Below, piece after piece: positions 1-5,459 of a stretch of DNA of 5,459 nt. Source of the stretch: Methanobacteriota archaeon (GTDB lineage Archaea; Thermoplasmatota; Thermoplasmata; RBG-16-68-12); NCBI GenBank assembly GCA_005878325.1, contig VBMR01000051.1, positions 1 to 5,459 of the forward strand, read 5' to 3'. Made by a program: the position numbers and the translations under genes. Below the pieces are notes generated by a model. The model had not been told where the DNA came from. It saw only the letters and a program-made list of their open reading frames with translations, and searched no databases. Numbering within the stretch: the first letter of the stretch is position 1; the number at the start of each line of letters is the position of its first letter.

Positions 1-2
1 TC

Positions 3-830
3 CGCAAACTCGCGGATGCCCCGCGGACGATCCACCTGAAGAAGGCCTCGATCCTCCAAGAGGAAGTCTTGCGGAAGACGATGGAGGGTCAGGAACTCGT
101 GTATCATCTCGCGGCGAAGACCTCGGTCCCGGAGAGTGTCGCGAAGCCGCAGGAATACTGGCGCACGAACGTCGAGGGCACAGTCCACGTGCTCCGCGCC
201 GCGGCGGACGCCCACGTCCGAAGGGTCGTGTTCGTCTCCAGTGCGGCGGTGTACGGCCCCTCCCCCGAGGTCCCGAAGGTCGAGACGATGCGCCCCGCGC
301 CCGCCTCCCCGTACGCGGTGACGAAGATGGTGGGCGAGTTCGCGTGCGAGGAGATCCACCAGCTCGCGGGGATCGAGACTGTGGTCCTGCGGCTCTTCAA
401 CGCGTACGGCCCGCGGCAGGATCCTTCTTCGCCGTACGCGGGCGTCATCCCGAAGTTCTGCGCCGCCTCGGTGAAGGGACGCGCGATCGAGATCTACGGG
501 GACGGCGAGCAGACGCGGGACTTCTTGTACGTGGGGGACGCCGCCGAGGCCTTGGAGTTGGCGGGAGAGAAGCCCGTTGCGGGACGGATCCTGAACCTGG
601 GCTCGGGCACGCCGACGACGGTCAACGAGGTCGTCCGGCTCCTCTCGGAGATCGCGGACTCGACGATCCGGGCGACCCGCAAGCCGGATCGACCGGGCGA
701 CGTGCGCGACTCCCTTGCGGACGTCTCGCGGGCGCGGGAGAGCCTCGGCTTCGCGGCCCGCACGTCCCTCCGAGACGGGATCGCGCGGACCCTCCAGGCG
801 ATTCGCGGGACGCCGAAAACGCGACGGTAG
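3..830 (+). CDS. NAD-dependent epimerase/dehydratase, GalE-like, 5'-truncated by window edge
   Basis: Extended short-chain dehydrogenase/reductase that probably interconverts or dehydrates a nucleotide sugar (UDP-glucose 4-epimerase-like) in the cytoplasm, using bound NAD. The frame is open from base 3, so the real start and the GxxGxxG nucleotide-binding loop lie outside the window; about 40 residues are probably missing from a usual length near 315. In the 275 visible residues I see HLAA (35-38) with the following SVPESV strand, NVEGT, the VSSAAVYG segment (catalytic Ser about 80), the YxxxK pair Tyr104/Lys108 in PYAVTK, RLFNAYGPRQ (about 130), YGDGEQTRDFLYVGD (about 165-180), LNLGSG, and the late RPGDVRDS motif that contacts the sugar nucleotide. 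A TTG at base 69 is a possible but wrong start, because family-like sequence continues upstream of it. The family is secure; the substrate (UDP-Glc, UDP-GlcNAc, uronate or dTDP-sugar) cannot be told from this fragment. It converges on the peptidase gene with a 6-bp gap. Confidence 0.93.
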   Translation, partial: RKLADAPRTIHLKKASILQEEVLRKTMEGQELVYHLAAKTSVPESVAKPQEYWRTNVEGTVHVLRAAADAHVRRVVFVSSAAVYGPSPEVPKVETMRPAPASPYAVTKMVGEFACEEIHQLAGIETVVLRLFNAYGPRQDPSSPYAGVIPKFCAASVKGRAIEIYGDGEQTRDFLYVGDAAEALELAGEKPVAGRILNLGSGTPTTVNEVVRLLSEIADSTIRATRKPDRPGDVRDSLADVSRARESLGFAARTSLRDGIARTLQAIRGTPKTRR

Positions 831-836
831 CCCGCG

Positions 837-2822
837 TCAGCGTCCTTCTTTCGTCAGCCATTCTTCGAACGCGTCGAAGGCGAAGGGACGCCCGAGGAAC
901 TCCTCGATCAGCCGGGCCGCGGGCTTCGCGCTCCCGGGCGCGAGGATCGTCTCCCGGTACCGACGCGCGACCGCGGGGTCCACGATCCCCTTCCCCTCCT
1001 GGAACTTCGAGAACAGGTCCTTCGCGATCACGAGGGACCACATGTACGTGTAATAGATGGCGGAGTAGCCGTTCAAGTGGCCGAAGTTGCATTGGAAGTG
1101 CGTCCCGCGGTGGAACGGGACCAGCGGGAACTGGCGGTACGTGTCTTCGAGGAACGCGGTCGGGTCGAGGTCCTTCGGGTCGCGGTTGTAGTATCCGAGG
1201 GACAGGGTCCCGAGGACGAGTTGGCGTTGCGTGTCGAGGCCTCGGGCCACGGCGTCCGCGCGCTTCAGCTTCGCGACGAACTCCGCGGGGACCGGCTCGC
1301 CGGTCTCGTGATGGTGGGCGAAGCGCCGCAGGACGTCCGGGTCGCGGACCCATTCCTCGAGCATCTGGGACGGGGCCTCGATGAAGTCCCACTCGATCCC
1401 ATCGTCCGTGTTCTTCACCCATCGGCCATCCCCCGCGAAGATCGCATGGAGGAGGTGGCCGAACTCATGGAAGAACGTCTCCACGTCGAGGTATTCCATC
1501 AGCGCAGGTCCCTCCTTCGGATCCGGGAAGTTGCACATCAGCGCGGCCTGCGGGAGCGAGGCCCCGCGGATCCCGCGGATCAGGATCGAGGCGGCGGCAT
1601 GGGTGTACTTGTCCTTCCTCGGATGGAGGTCCAGGTAGAACCGGCCGAGTCGCTTTGGGCCATCGAAGACGTCGTACACGTCGACGGATGGGTGCCACAC
1701 CGGCACGCCCGTCACGCGCTCGTACCGCACGCCGAACAGTTCGCGGGTGAGGGCGAACAGTCCCTCCCGGACCTTGGGGAAGGGGAAGTAGGGCCTCAGG
1801 AGTTTCGAGTCGAACGCGAAGTCCTCCGCCCGGACGAGTTCGGAATAGTAGTTCGTGTCCCACGCCTCGAGGGACATCGCCCCGGGCACGTCCCGCCGCT
1901 TCCGGGCGAGGAGCCGCTCCGCGTCTTCCTTCGCGCGCTCCTCGGAGGCGGCGCGGACCTGCTTCAGGAAGTCCTCGATGGCCCGAGCGGATCCGACCAT
2001 CTTGTCCTGCACGACGTAGTCGGCGAAGCTCGGGTACCCGAGCAGTCGCGCGAGGTCGTTCCGGGCCTCGATCAGGCGGGTGAGGGTCCCCTCGTTCGCG
2101 GGATGTCCGCGGTTCAGGTACTCCCGTTGGAGCCGCCGGCGGACCTCCGGGTCCTTCGCGTACCGGAAGACGGGCAACGCGTCCGGGTACTGCGTCGTGA
2201 TCGCGACCTTCCCGTCGGGACCGGGCGGATGCGCCTTCACGTAGTCCTCGGGGAGACCCGCGAGATCCTCCGGGTCGAAGGGGACGGACCGCACATCCTC
2301 GCGGATCGTCCGGTCGAACTCCTGGCCGATCGCGATGATCTCATCCCGCAGCTCCTTGATCCGGGCCCGCGTCGCCTCGTCCTGGTCCACCCCCGCGAGG
2401 CGGAAGTCGCGGAGGATCTTGTGGACCGCGTACTTCGTCTCCGGATCCTCCTGCGACACGTCGAGCGTGACGAAGGCGTCGTACAGCGGCCGGTTCAGGG
2501 CCAGGTCCGTCGCGAAGCGCTCCGCCTCCTGGTACCACTTGTCCGCGGTCGCCCGGACCGCCGCGTCCGGATGGACGTCGAAGAGGAATTTCGTCTGCCC
2601 CAGGAGGTCCGACAACTCGAGGAGGAGGCGATCGTACGGGACGAGGAGGTCCTTCAGGGTCCGCGGACCCACGATCGTGAGGAGCTGCTCGAGCCGATCG
2701 CGGCAGCCCTCCAAGCCGGCCCGCGCCTCCTGGCCCAGGACGTCTGCGTTCGCGGGGAACAAGTATCGGGGGCTCGTCAACGGAGTCGTTTGGGGCTTGG
2801 GAGCACGTGTCGTGGTGGGCAT
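837..2822 (-). CDS. M3-family zinc oligopeptidase (thimet oligopeptidase/oligopeptidase A/Dcp-like)
   Basis: Cytosolic zinc metallopeptidase that cleaves short peptides, presumably recycling proteasome or protease products. The 661-residue product has no signal peptide or membrane span and matches the usual M3A length. The active site is FFHEFGH, with HExxH at His452-Glu453-His456 and the third zinc ligand Glu482 in DFIEAPSQ. Other family marks are the HPRKDKYTHAA segment (about 400-411), corresponding to the family's YPREGKYGHAA-type block, and the substrate-binding loop GHLNGYSAIYYTYMWS (about 581-596) with its Tyr cluster. The N-terminal half (about 20-340) is mostly charged helices, as in the channel-forming domain of this family. 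I chose the ATG at 2822: the frame stays open to an ATG at 2996, but the extra 58 residues are Arg/Pro-rich, unlike the family, and would overlap the upstream gene by 77 bp. All catalytic residues are present. M3A rather than PepF-type M3B is likely from the EAPSQ block, but subfamily is less certain than family. Confidence 0.95.
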   Translation of the reverse strand: MPTTTRAPKPQTTPLTSPRYLFPANADVLGQEARAGLEGCRDRLEQLLTIVGPRTLKDLLVPYDRLLLELSDLLGQTKFLFDVHPDAAVRATADKWYQEAERFATDLALNRPLYDAFVTLDVSQEDPETKYAVHKILRDFRLAGVDQDEATRARIKELRDEIIAIGQEFDRTIREDVRSVPFDPEDLAGLPEDYVKAHPPGPDGKVAITTQYPDALPVFRYAKDPEVRRRLQREYLNRGHPANEGTLTRLIEARNDLARLLGYPSFADYVVQDKMVGSARAIEDFLKQVRAASEERAKEDAERLLARKRRDVPGAMSLEAWDTNYYSELVRAEDFAFDSKLLRPYFPFPKVREGLFALTRELFGVRYERVTGVPVWHPSVDVYDVFDGPKRLGRFYLDLHPRKDKYTHAAASILIRGIRGASLPQAALMCNFPDPKEGPALMEYLDVETFFHEFGHLLHAIFAGDGRWVKNTDDGIEWDFIEAPSQMLEEWVRDPDVLRRFAHHHETGEPVPAEFVAKLKRADAVARGLDTQRQLVLGTLSLGYYNRDPKDLDPTAFLEDTYRQFPLVPFHRGTHFQCNFGHLNGYSAIYYTYMWSLVIAKDLFSKFQEGKGIVDPAVARRYRETILAPGSAKPAARLIEEFLGRPFAFDAFEEWLTKEGR

Positions 2823-2846
2823 GCGGCCGCGGAGGCGTCCGTGCGC

Positions 2847-2854
2847 TAAGTACC
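2847..2854 (-). promoter_or_regulatory. Possible TATA-like box for a leaderless M3 peptidase transcript
   Basis: On the minus strand GTACTTAG is centred about 28 bp before the ATG at 2822 and follows a purine-rich GGGGGAAG that could act as a BRE. This is the spacing at which an archaeal TATA box would place the transcription start at or next to the start codon. In keeping with that, the bases just before the ATG show no Shine-Dalgarno. The match to a TATA consensus is only partial, and the call assumes an archaeal host. Confidence 0.3.
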
Positions 2855-2897
2855 TTCCCCCGGGCGGACGAAACGTGGGCGTTCGACGATGGCGGCG

Positions 2898-2921
2898 AGC
2901 CCTCTCTTCAGATGGAGGGCT
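2898..2921 (-). terminator. Hairpin at the end of the surface-protein gene (weak terminator candidate)
   Basis: A perfect 7-bp stem (AGCCCTC paired with GAGGGCT) with a 10-base loop starts inside the TAG stop codon of the surface-protein gene. On the minus strand the 3' side is followed by GC-rich sequence, not a T run, so it does not look like a classic intrinsic terminator. It may still slow polymerase or protect the mRNA 3' end, or be chance in GC-rich DNA. Confidence 0.25.
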
Positions 2922-4818
2922 ACAAATCGTCCTCGAAACCGGGGAGCGGCAAGTTGGCCGACTCATCCGACGCCAACTCTTCCGACCGCAACACATCCGA
3001 GACGCGGAAGCGATGCTGCGGCGGGACGACCGGCGGCTGCGGCTTCGGCTTCCGGGACTGGAACAGGATCACGAGGGCGAACAGGGTGATGGCGATGACC
3101 AGGAGGCCTGCGTTGACGAACCCCATCGTCTGGTCCGCGGCCTCGGGCTGCAAGCCGTTCAGGCGGGACTGGAGCTCGTCGATGCGGGCCTGCAGCGTGG
3201 CCGCTTCCTGACCCGACGAGTTGTTGAGGTTCGCCAGCTGGGCTTTCAAGGCCGCGATCTGCGCGAGCAGGTCTGCGATCTCGTCATCCACCGAGGCGCC
3301 GACGAGGGCGTGGACCGCCGCCGACCGGTGGGAGGGGATCCCTTGATCGTTCACCGCTTCGATGGAGTACCAGTACGTGCCGTTCGCGAGCCCGCGATCG
3401 GTATAGTTCGTCGACGAGGCCGCGACGGAAGCGACGATCGTGTACGACACTCCATCCGAGCTTCGCCACGCCCGATATCCGGCGACGTTCCGCTCGGGCG
3501 AGCCAGTCCAGCGGACGTCGAGTTGCCCTGTCCCGCGGCCGATCGTCGTGATGGTCGGTGCCGTCGGAGGACCGTACCAGTACTCGAGGAAGACGGCCGC
3601 GGGGGAGCCGGCGGCCTGGGTGGGGGCCGCGTAGAAGGTGCCGTTCTCGTCCGCGGTGACCACGGCGTTCTTCGTGCTGACGTTGGGGACCGCAACGAAC
3701 CGTTCCCCGGACCACCGGTCCCCGCCGTCCGCGCTGGTCGCGAACGCGAGTCCGCTCCGGTTCCCCTGATCCGCGGTCCACGCAACCATCAACGTCCCAC
3801 CGGATATGCCAATCGATGTGCGCGAATCCACCATGGCGTCGGCCGCATTCTGGCTCACGGTGACGGGAGGCGTCCAGGTGGCCCCGCGATCGTCCGACCG
3901 CGAGTACCAAACCTGGCTCGTCAGGCCGAGGGTATCGATCCACGCGAGGTGCAACCGGTCCGCAGGATCCGCTTGGATGACCGGGAGGAAGACGTTCGCT
4001 TTGGGACCGGAAAGGGTCCGCGGCGGCGACCACGAGGTTCCGTTGTCAGACCACGTCAAGTTGACGCTGAACTGATCCGTCGCGAAGTCGTGGTCGTCGT
4101 AGACCACGTACGCGCGGCTCCGGGAATCCGTCGTGACGGAGGCCGCTTGCACCTGGTTGTGCGGCACGCCGGTGATGTTCTGGACGCGCCCGAAGGTCGC
4201 CCCGCCGTTCGTGCTCATGGAGGCGCTCACGTTCTGCTCGGCGCTCCAGGACTGGACCCAAACGGCGAACACGTTCCCGTTTGGTGCGACTGCAAGGGAG
4301 GGCGACGTCTCGACCGCGGTGCCCCCCGCGGCGTTCGCCGGCACCTCGGCGCTCCACGTGGCCCCTCCATCCGCGGACTTGCTCACGTACACTTGGGGAC
4401 TGGACCCGGAGCGGATCTCCGAATAGGCGACGTACAGGGCGCCCCCTTGGCCCATCGCCGCGGCGGGTTCGATGGCGGCGAAAACGGATCCCGCGAGCGT
4501 ATTCACCCGACGATCGAAGATCTTCACCGGGACGTTGGAATCTCCGCGCGTCGCAAACTTCATCACGCTCAGGTTCGAGAGGCCGGTCGTCGTGCTCAGA
4601 TTCGTGTAGAACAGGTAGAGATGCCCCGCCCGATCCGCGAAGACGGTCGCCTGTCCCATGTCGTACCCCGGGGAGAGGGACGCCGGCCCGAAGTAGCGCC
4701 ACGCGAGCGTGTCGTGGTCTCCGAGCCCCGGCGGGCTCAGGGAGACGAAACCCGTTAGGACGATCGCGAACGCTAGGCTGAACAGGAGAGCGCGCGAGGC
4801 GCTCGACGAACGAACCAT
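2920..4818 (-). CDS. Membrane-anchored surface protein: Asp-box (BNR/sialidase-like) propeller, FN3 domain, coiled-coil stalk, C-terminal TM
   Basis: Predicted exported protein of 632 residues; exact function unknown. Order of parts: a signal sequence (Arg3/Arg9, hydrophobic 10-28, then PPG); a beta-rich region (about 35-415) with five Asp-box motifs ending in Trp/Phe at 148-155 (SADGGATW), 202-209 (STNGGATF), 257-263 (SDNGTSW, one residue short), 308-315 (SDDRGATW) and 362-369 (SADGGDRW); a fibronectin type III domain (about 418-508; Trp437, Tyr448, YSIEAVN); a heptad-like coiled coil (about 511-556) broken by an Asn/Ser stretch; one membrane span (about 566-586); and a 46-residue tail, basic and proline-rich first and acidic at the end (FEDDL). 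Asp boxes usually mark beta-propellers such as sialidases, but I see no clear sialidase Arg triad or other catalytic signature, so binding or adhesion is as likely as catalysis. Thirteen N-x-S/T sequons lie outside the membrane. The ATG at 4818 is supported by the signal sequence and an upstream GAGAGAGG; the longer frame to 5244 would run antisense through the ABC gene. Confidence 0.88.
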   Translation of the reverse strand: MVRSSSASRALLFSLAFAIVLTGFVSLSPPGLGDHDTLAWRYFGPASLSPGYDMGQATVFADRAGHLYLFYTNLSTTTGLSNLSVMKFATRGDSNVPVKIFDRRVNTLAGSVFAAIEPAAAMGQGGALYVAYSEIRSGSSPQVYVSKSADGGATWSAEVPANAAGGTAVETSPSLAVAPNGNVFAVWVQSWSAEQNVSASMSTNGGATFGRVQNITGVPHNQVQAASVTTDSRSRAYVVYDDHDFATDQFSVNLTWSDNGTSWSPPRTLSGPKANVFLPVIQADPADRLHLAWIDTLGLTSQVWYSRSDDRGATWTPPVTVSQNAADAMVDSRTSIGISGGTLMVAWTADQGNRSGLAFATSADGGDRWSGERFVAVPNVSTKNAVVTADENGTFYAAPTQAAGSPAAVFLEYWYGPPTAPTITTIGRGTGQLDVRWTGSPERNVAGYRAWRSSDGVSYTIVASVAASSTNYTDRGLANGTYWYSIEAVNDQGIPSHRSAAVHALVGASVDDEIADLLAQIAALKAQLANLNNSSGQEAATLQARIDELQSRLNGLQPEAADQTMGFVNAGLLVIAITLFALVILFQSRKPKPQPPVVPPQHRFRVSDVLRSEELASDESANLPLPGFEDDL

Positions 4819-4825
4819 CGCCGAA

Positions 4826-4833
4826 CCTCTCTC
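4826..4833 (-). promoter_or_regulatory. Shine-Dalgarno of the surface-protein gene
   Basis: The minus-strand sequence GAGAGAGG lies 7 bases before the ATG at 4818. It is a good match to the 16S rRNA 3' end at normal spacing and decides the start at the signal peptide rather than farther upstream. Confidence 0.65.
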
Positions 4834-4855
4834 GGGGGAGTCAACCCCCAACGGG

Positions 4856-4863
4856 ATTATGAA
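4856..4863 (-). promoter_or_regulatory. Possible TATA-like box for the surface-protein gene
   Basis: TTCATAAT on the minus strand is the most AT-rich spot in the 147-bp divergent region. It lies about 41 bp before the ATG at 4818, which would put a start near 4835 and leave a short leader just large enough for the Shine-Dalgarno. The element is inferred from position and composition only; it could also read as a bacterial -10-like sequence. Confidence 0.35.
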
Positions 4864-4864
4864 C

Positions 4865-4878
4865 CCTCGGACCCGAGG
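4865..4878. repeat. 14-bp perfect dyad in the divergent intergenic region (operator candidate)
   Basis: CCTCGG and its exact inverse CCGAGG are separated by AC. The dyad abuts the upstream side of the TATA-like box of the surface-protein gene, where a BRE or regulator would bind, and it is also upstream of the divergent ABC transporter gene. It may be an operator or a small hairpin; short GC palindromes also arise by chance in DNA this rich in G+C. Confidence 0.3.
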
Positions 4879-4949
4879 CGGTGCTAAGCGACGGACTCCG
4901 GGGGAGCGCCCAGAAACCTGCGAACCGCGACAACGTTTTTCCCCCGGAC

Positions 4950-4956
4950 GGTGGTG
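4950..4956 (+). promoter_or_regulatory. Probable ribosome binding site of the ABC ATPase gene
   Basis: GGTGGTG, one mismatch from GGAGGTG, ends 9 bases before the ATG at 4966. It favours that ATG over the in-frame GTG codons at 4951 and 4954, which fall inside the motif and have no good site of their own. Confidence 0.45.
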
Positions 4957-4965
4957 CGTCCCGGG

Positions 4966-5459
4966 ATGGCGTCCCCGGTCCTCGTGGCCCGCGACCTCTG
5001 GAAATCCTACGATGGCCGGTCCGACGTGATCCGCGGCGTGAGCCTCGAGATCTCGTCCGGCGACTCCGTGCTGGTCTCCGGCCCGAACGGCAGCGGCAAG
5101 ACGACGTTGCTCTCGATCCTCGGAGGCCTCGACGTGCCGACGCGGGGCTCCCTCCAGATCGGCGGGAGAGAGATCGCCCGCATGAAGGAGTCGGAGCTCG
5201 CGAGGGTCCGCCTGCACGACGTCGGATTCGTGTTCCAGACGCACAACCTGATCGACGACCTGACCGTCGAAGAGAATGTCGCGTTGCCGCTCCGCCTGGC
5301 CCGCAAGCCCGCGGATCCGCGGGTGACCGATCTCCTGAAGGCGTTCGACCTGACCCGGTTGTCGACCCGCCGGCCGAACGAGATTTCCGTAGGAGAGGGG
5401 CAGCGGGTCGCGGTCGCCCGCGCCCTCGCGAATGGTCCGAAGGTCGTCCTCGCGGACGA
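4966..5459 (+). CDS. ABC transporter ATP-binding protein, LolD/MacB-type, 3'-truncated by window edge
   Basis: ATPase subunit that would drive a membrane permease, most likely an FtsX/MacB-like partner encoded next, for lipoprotein, peptide or other envelope export. The 164 visible residues contain an A-loop Tyr (Tyr15 in KSYDG), Walker A GPNGSGKT (39-46), the family-typical LGGLDVPTRGS (52-62), the Q-loop VGFVFQTHNLIDDLTVEENVALPL (Gln91), an ABC signature at 140-146 and the start of Walker B (VVLAD, Asp164 the last whole codon). The D-loop and switch His are beyond the edge; about 60-70 residues should be missing from a usual 220-240. The signature reads ISVGEGQR where most relatives have LSGGEQQR, so the first Gly of the pair is Val and the following Gln is Gly. 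Transcription runs away from the surface-protein gene across a shared 147-bp region. The substrate cannot be deduced; similar ATPases serve exporters and resistance pumps. Confidence 0.93.
   Translation, partial: MASPVLVARDLWKSYDGRSDVIRGVSLEISSGDSVLVSGPNGSGKTTLLSILGGLDVPTRGSLQIGGREIARMKESELARVRLHDVGFVFQTHNLIDDLTVEENVALPLRLARKPADPRVTDLLKAFDLTRLSTRRPNEISVGEGQRVAVARALANGPKVVLAD

Noticed and set aside
344..1422. Long open frames (+ 344-1384 and - 622-1422) across the epimerase/peptidase junction
   Set aside because: Both give Arg/Pro/Gly-rich translations without motifs and conflict with the two real genes, whose conserved residues run right through this area.
1077..2849. A 590-codon open frame on the + strand opposite the peptidase gene
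   Set aside because: It is almost entirely antisense to a gene with all M3 active-site motifs. Its product is a low-complexity Val/Arg/Glu/Leu-rich string with no recognisable domain, as expected from GC-rich third codon positions keeping the opposite frame open.
2823..2996. Extension of the peptidase to an upstream ATG at 2996
   Set aside because: The added 58 residues are Arg/Pro-rich and unlike the family, and would overlap the coding end of the surface-protein gene. The ATG at 2822 gives a normal N-terminus and length.
2335..4758. An 807-codon open frame on the + strand spanning parts of both minus-strand genes
   Set aside because: It crosses two well-supported genes and the gap between them, and its product is Arg/Gly-rich without domains. 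It is a shadow of GC-biased coding on the other strand.
2920..4818. Calling the surface protein a sialidase
   Set aside because: Asp boxes alone do not show sialidase activity. I could not find a convincing Arg triad or the Asp/Tyr/Glu catalytic set, so only the repeat type is named.
4819..5244. Extension of the surface protein to a start at 5244
   Set aside because: It would run antisense through the ABC ATPase with its Walker A and Q-loop, and would bury the signal sequence 142 residues inside the protein.
1..5459. CRISPR arrays, tRNA/rRNA genes, insertion-sequence ends, toxin-antitoxin or defence genes
   Set aside because: No regular spaced repeats, no tRNA-like cloverleaf with a TTCGA-type arm that I could see, no transposase or terminal inverted repeats, and essentially no unassigned space outside the four genes.

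Overview
The window is high in G+C (roughly two thirds by eye) and almost fully coding. It holds four protein genes, two of them cut by the window edges. The best guess for the source is a GC-rich archaeon, possibly a Thermoplasmatota-like lineage from soil, sediment or the subsurface. Three things point that way: a membrane-anchored, sequon-rich Asp-box/FN3 surface protein, a TATA-like box placed so that the peptidase mRNA would be leaderless, and little sign of bacterial -35/-10 promoters. This assignment is inference; no rRNA or tRNA is present to settle it.

Layout from left to right. (1) Bases 3-830, + strand: the C-terminal seven-eighths or so of a GalE-like NAD-dependent nucleotide-sugar epimerase/dehydratase. 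(2) Bases 837-2822, - strand: a complete 661-residue M3-family (thimet oligopeptidase-like) zinc metallopeptidase, convergent with the epimerase and only 6 bp from it. (3) Bases 2920-4818, - strand: a complete 632-residue secreted, membrane-anchored protein with signal sequence, five Asp-box (BNR) repeats, an FN3 domain, a coiled-coil stalk, one C-terminal membrane span and a short charged tail. It lies 97 bp upstream of the peptidase gene on the same strand. (4) A 147-bp divergent intergenic region (4819-4965) with a TATA-like box, a good Shine-Dalgarno and a 14-bp dyad. (5) Bases 4966-5459, + strand: the N-terminal part of a LolD/MacB-type ABC transporter ATPase running off the right edge.

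The genes do not form one clear pathway. The peptidase and the surface protein are co-directional, but the peptidase seems to have its own promoter. The epimerase could supply sugars for surface glycans, and the surface protein carries 13 N-glycosylation sequons, but that link is speculative. No mobile element, CRISPR array, RNA gene or defence system was found. The most unusual item is the modular surface protein; the rest is ordinary housekeeping or envelope content.
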